In this document: positions 63,068 through 64,000 of the stretch, piece after piece
Layout: the number at the start of each line of letters is the position of its first letter
Position numbering within the stretch: the stretch's first letter is position 1
Source: Maribacter arenosus
Lineage (GTDB): Bacteria; Bacteroidota; Bacteroidia; Flavobacteriales; Flavobacteriaceae
Direction of reading: 5' to 3'
Assembly (NCBI RefSeq): GCF_014610845.1
Contig: NZ_JABTCG010000004.1
Location: forward strand, 62,001 to 126,000
Length of the DNA: 64,000 nt
The notes under the pieces: model-generated
What the model was told of the DNA's origin: nothing
What the model saw: only the letters and a program-made list of their open reading frames with translations
Database searches by the model: none
Program-made: the position numbers and the translations under genes

Positions 63068-64000
63068 GAAAAAAAATATTCTTTATATCGGAATAGCGTT
63101 GATCGGAGGTCTTATGGCCGGATACCTGATTTTTGGGGGTAATTACAACGACACCACTACGAGCGCAACACATGATCACAACCAAGAATCCAAATCGGGT
63201 GAAATGTGGACGTGTTCAATGCATCCCCAGATTCTGCAACCCGAACCGGGGGACTGCCCTATCTGTGGCATGGATTTGATTCCAATGGAATCCGGGGCCG
63301 ATGGTTTGGCAGAAGATCAGTTCAAAATGTCCAAAAATGCATTGGCTCTGGCCGATATCAGAACCACAAAAGTAGGTTACAGTACTTCTGGCGACAACTC
63401 CTTGAAGCTTTCAGGAACTATAGAAGAAAATGAAAAGGCCGTTGCGACCCAAGCATCCTATTTTGACGGACGGATAGAAAAACTGTTCGTGAACTATGAG
63501 GGCGAGGAGGTTAGCATTGGGCAACAATTGGCAACCATATATTCCCCTGAACTCGTTTCGGCCCAACAGGAATTGATAACGGCGGCAAGTTTAAAGGAAT
63601 CCCAGCCCGCTTTGTATACCGCCGTCCGTAATAAACTTAAGCTTTGGAAACTTTCCGAAAAGCAGATAGGCGAGATTGAAAAATCAGGTAAGGTTCGGGA
63701 AAATTTCCCCGTGTATGCCAATGTATCCGGAACGGTTTCTGAAATCATGGTAGAAGCTGGCGACTATATAAAACAAGGCTCGCCATTGTTCAAGATTGCC
63801 GATCTAAATACGGTTTGGGCAGTTTTCGATGCCTATGAAAATCAGGTCTCGCTTTTAAAGGAAGGCCAAAATATCGAAATTATGACCAAGGCGTATCCCG
63901 ATAAAAAGTTCAATGCCAAAATTTCATTTATTAATCCCGTGTTGAATTCAGCGACTAGAACCGTTGAGGTCAGGGCTGTCTTAAATAACCCAAAAGGGGA
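63068..64000 (+). CDS. cusB: CusB-like periplasmic adaptor with N-terminal heavy-metal-binding domain (cut by right edge)
   Basis: 311 residues visible, open to the window end. From the ATG at 63068: an N-terminal helix (ILYIGIALIGGLMAGYLIF), a His-rich patch, a heavy-metal-binding motif (WTCSMHPQILQ to [12 protein letters not shown]), then the adaptor barrel and hairpin (SGTIEENEKAV, YEGEEVSIGQQLATIYSPEL with a lipoyl-like turn, and NFPVYANVSGTVSEIMVE). This is the membrane fusion protein joining CusA to the TolC-like channel. Its metal-binding N terminus is the type that passes Cu(I) to CusA. The C-terminal part is not in the window. Confidence 0.9.

Noticed and set aside
1-64000. CRISPR arrays, tRNA or rRNA genes, insertion sequences
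   Set aside because: No regularly spaced direct repeats, cloverleaf-like segments, rRNA stretches or transposase frames were recognised on reading the gaps; a covariance-model scan would be decisive.

Overview
The window looks like chromosome of a marine member of the Flavobacteriaceae (Bacteroidota). The gene families support this: CRTAC1-type VCBS/UnbV proteins, the DUF177-L32-FabH-AccB-AccC cluster, an HYC_CC_PP copper operon, DUF819 and DUF5009 membrane proteins. So do the many lipoprotein signals without strong Shine-Dalgarno sites and the Bacteroidota-type -7 boxes (TAnnTTTG) in intergenic gaps. The genus cannot be fixed from this sequence alone. No tRNA, rRNA, CRISPR array or intact insertion sequence was seen.

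Layout. (1) 1-7972: a + strand run holding the end of a leucine-binding-type periplasmic protein, a 1190-residue TPR/VCBS/UnbV lipoprotein, a second VCBS/UnbV protein, an asparagine-synthetase-like enzyme without the glutaminase cysteine, and a radical SAM enzyme. The genes overlap or nearly touch. A third giant VCBS/UnbV lipoprotein follows at 8183-11497. This is the least understood part of the window and the best candidate for an undescribed system. (2) 11555-17795: a TauE/SafE exporter, then an amino-sugar uptake and activation operon: a broken sodium:solute symporter, a ROK kinase, a FucP/NagP-like permease, a NahK-like anomeric kinase, a CBM9-like protein and a DUF5009/HGSNAT-like membrane acetyltransferase. 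(3) 17812-24113: housekeeping genes: riboflavin synthase, PdxA, a small gene broken or recoded at a canonical A AAA AAC slippery site, DUF177, L32, FabH and acetyl-CoA carboxylase AccB/AccC. (4) 24163-37639: a FAD oxidoreductase, a GreA-like protein, an alkaline-phosphatase-fold protein, ArfB with a lone ABC ATPase, a prolyl oligopeptidase, Asd, MscL, Alr, Tdk, RsmI, DUF819 and an AhpD-like protein. (5) 37689-50849: OsmC, a decayed four-helix-bundle gene flanked by inverted repeats, RecJ, a VOC protein, MFS, LpxH, QueD, then a Gfo/Idh/MocA lipoprotein - LytTR - acyltransferase run, a phosphotriesterase-like protein, and a GNAT-MATE-enoyl-CoA hydratase-37-residue membrane protein run. (6) 50903-53209: a universal stress protein and glycerate kinase. 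(7) 53307 to the right edge: a copper or related metal efflux operon (HYC_CC_PP protein, CusA, TolC-like, DUF3347, CopA-type ATPase, PepSY protein, CusB cut by the window edge).

In the copper operon, CusA, the TolC-like protein and CusB would make a three-part pump across both membranes, while the P-type ATPase clears the cytoplasm and the small cysteine/histidine-rich proteins bind metal in the periplasm. In the sugar operon, permease and kinases would feed N-acetylhexosamines into metabolism. The role of the UnbV/AsnB-like/radical SAM locus is unknown. Its shape (exported beta-propeller proteins next to an amide-forming-type ATPase and a radical SAM enzyme) suggests modification or small-molecule chemistry, but that is inference.
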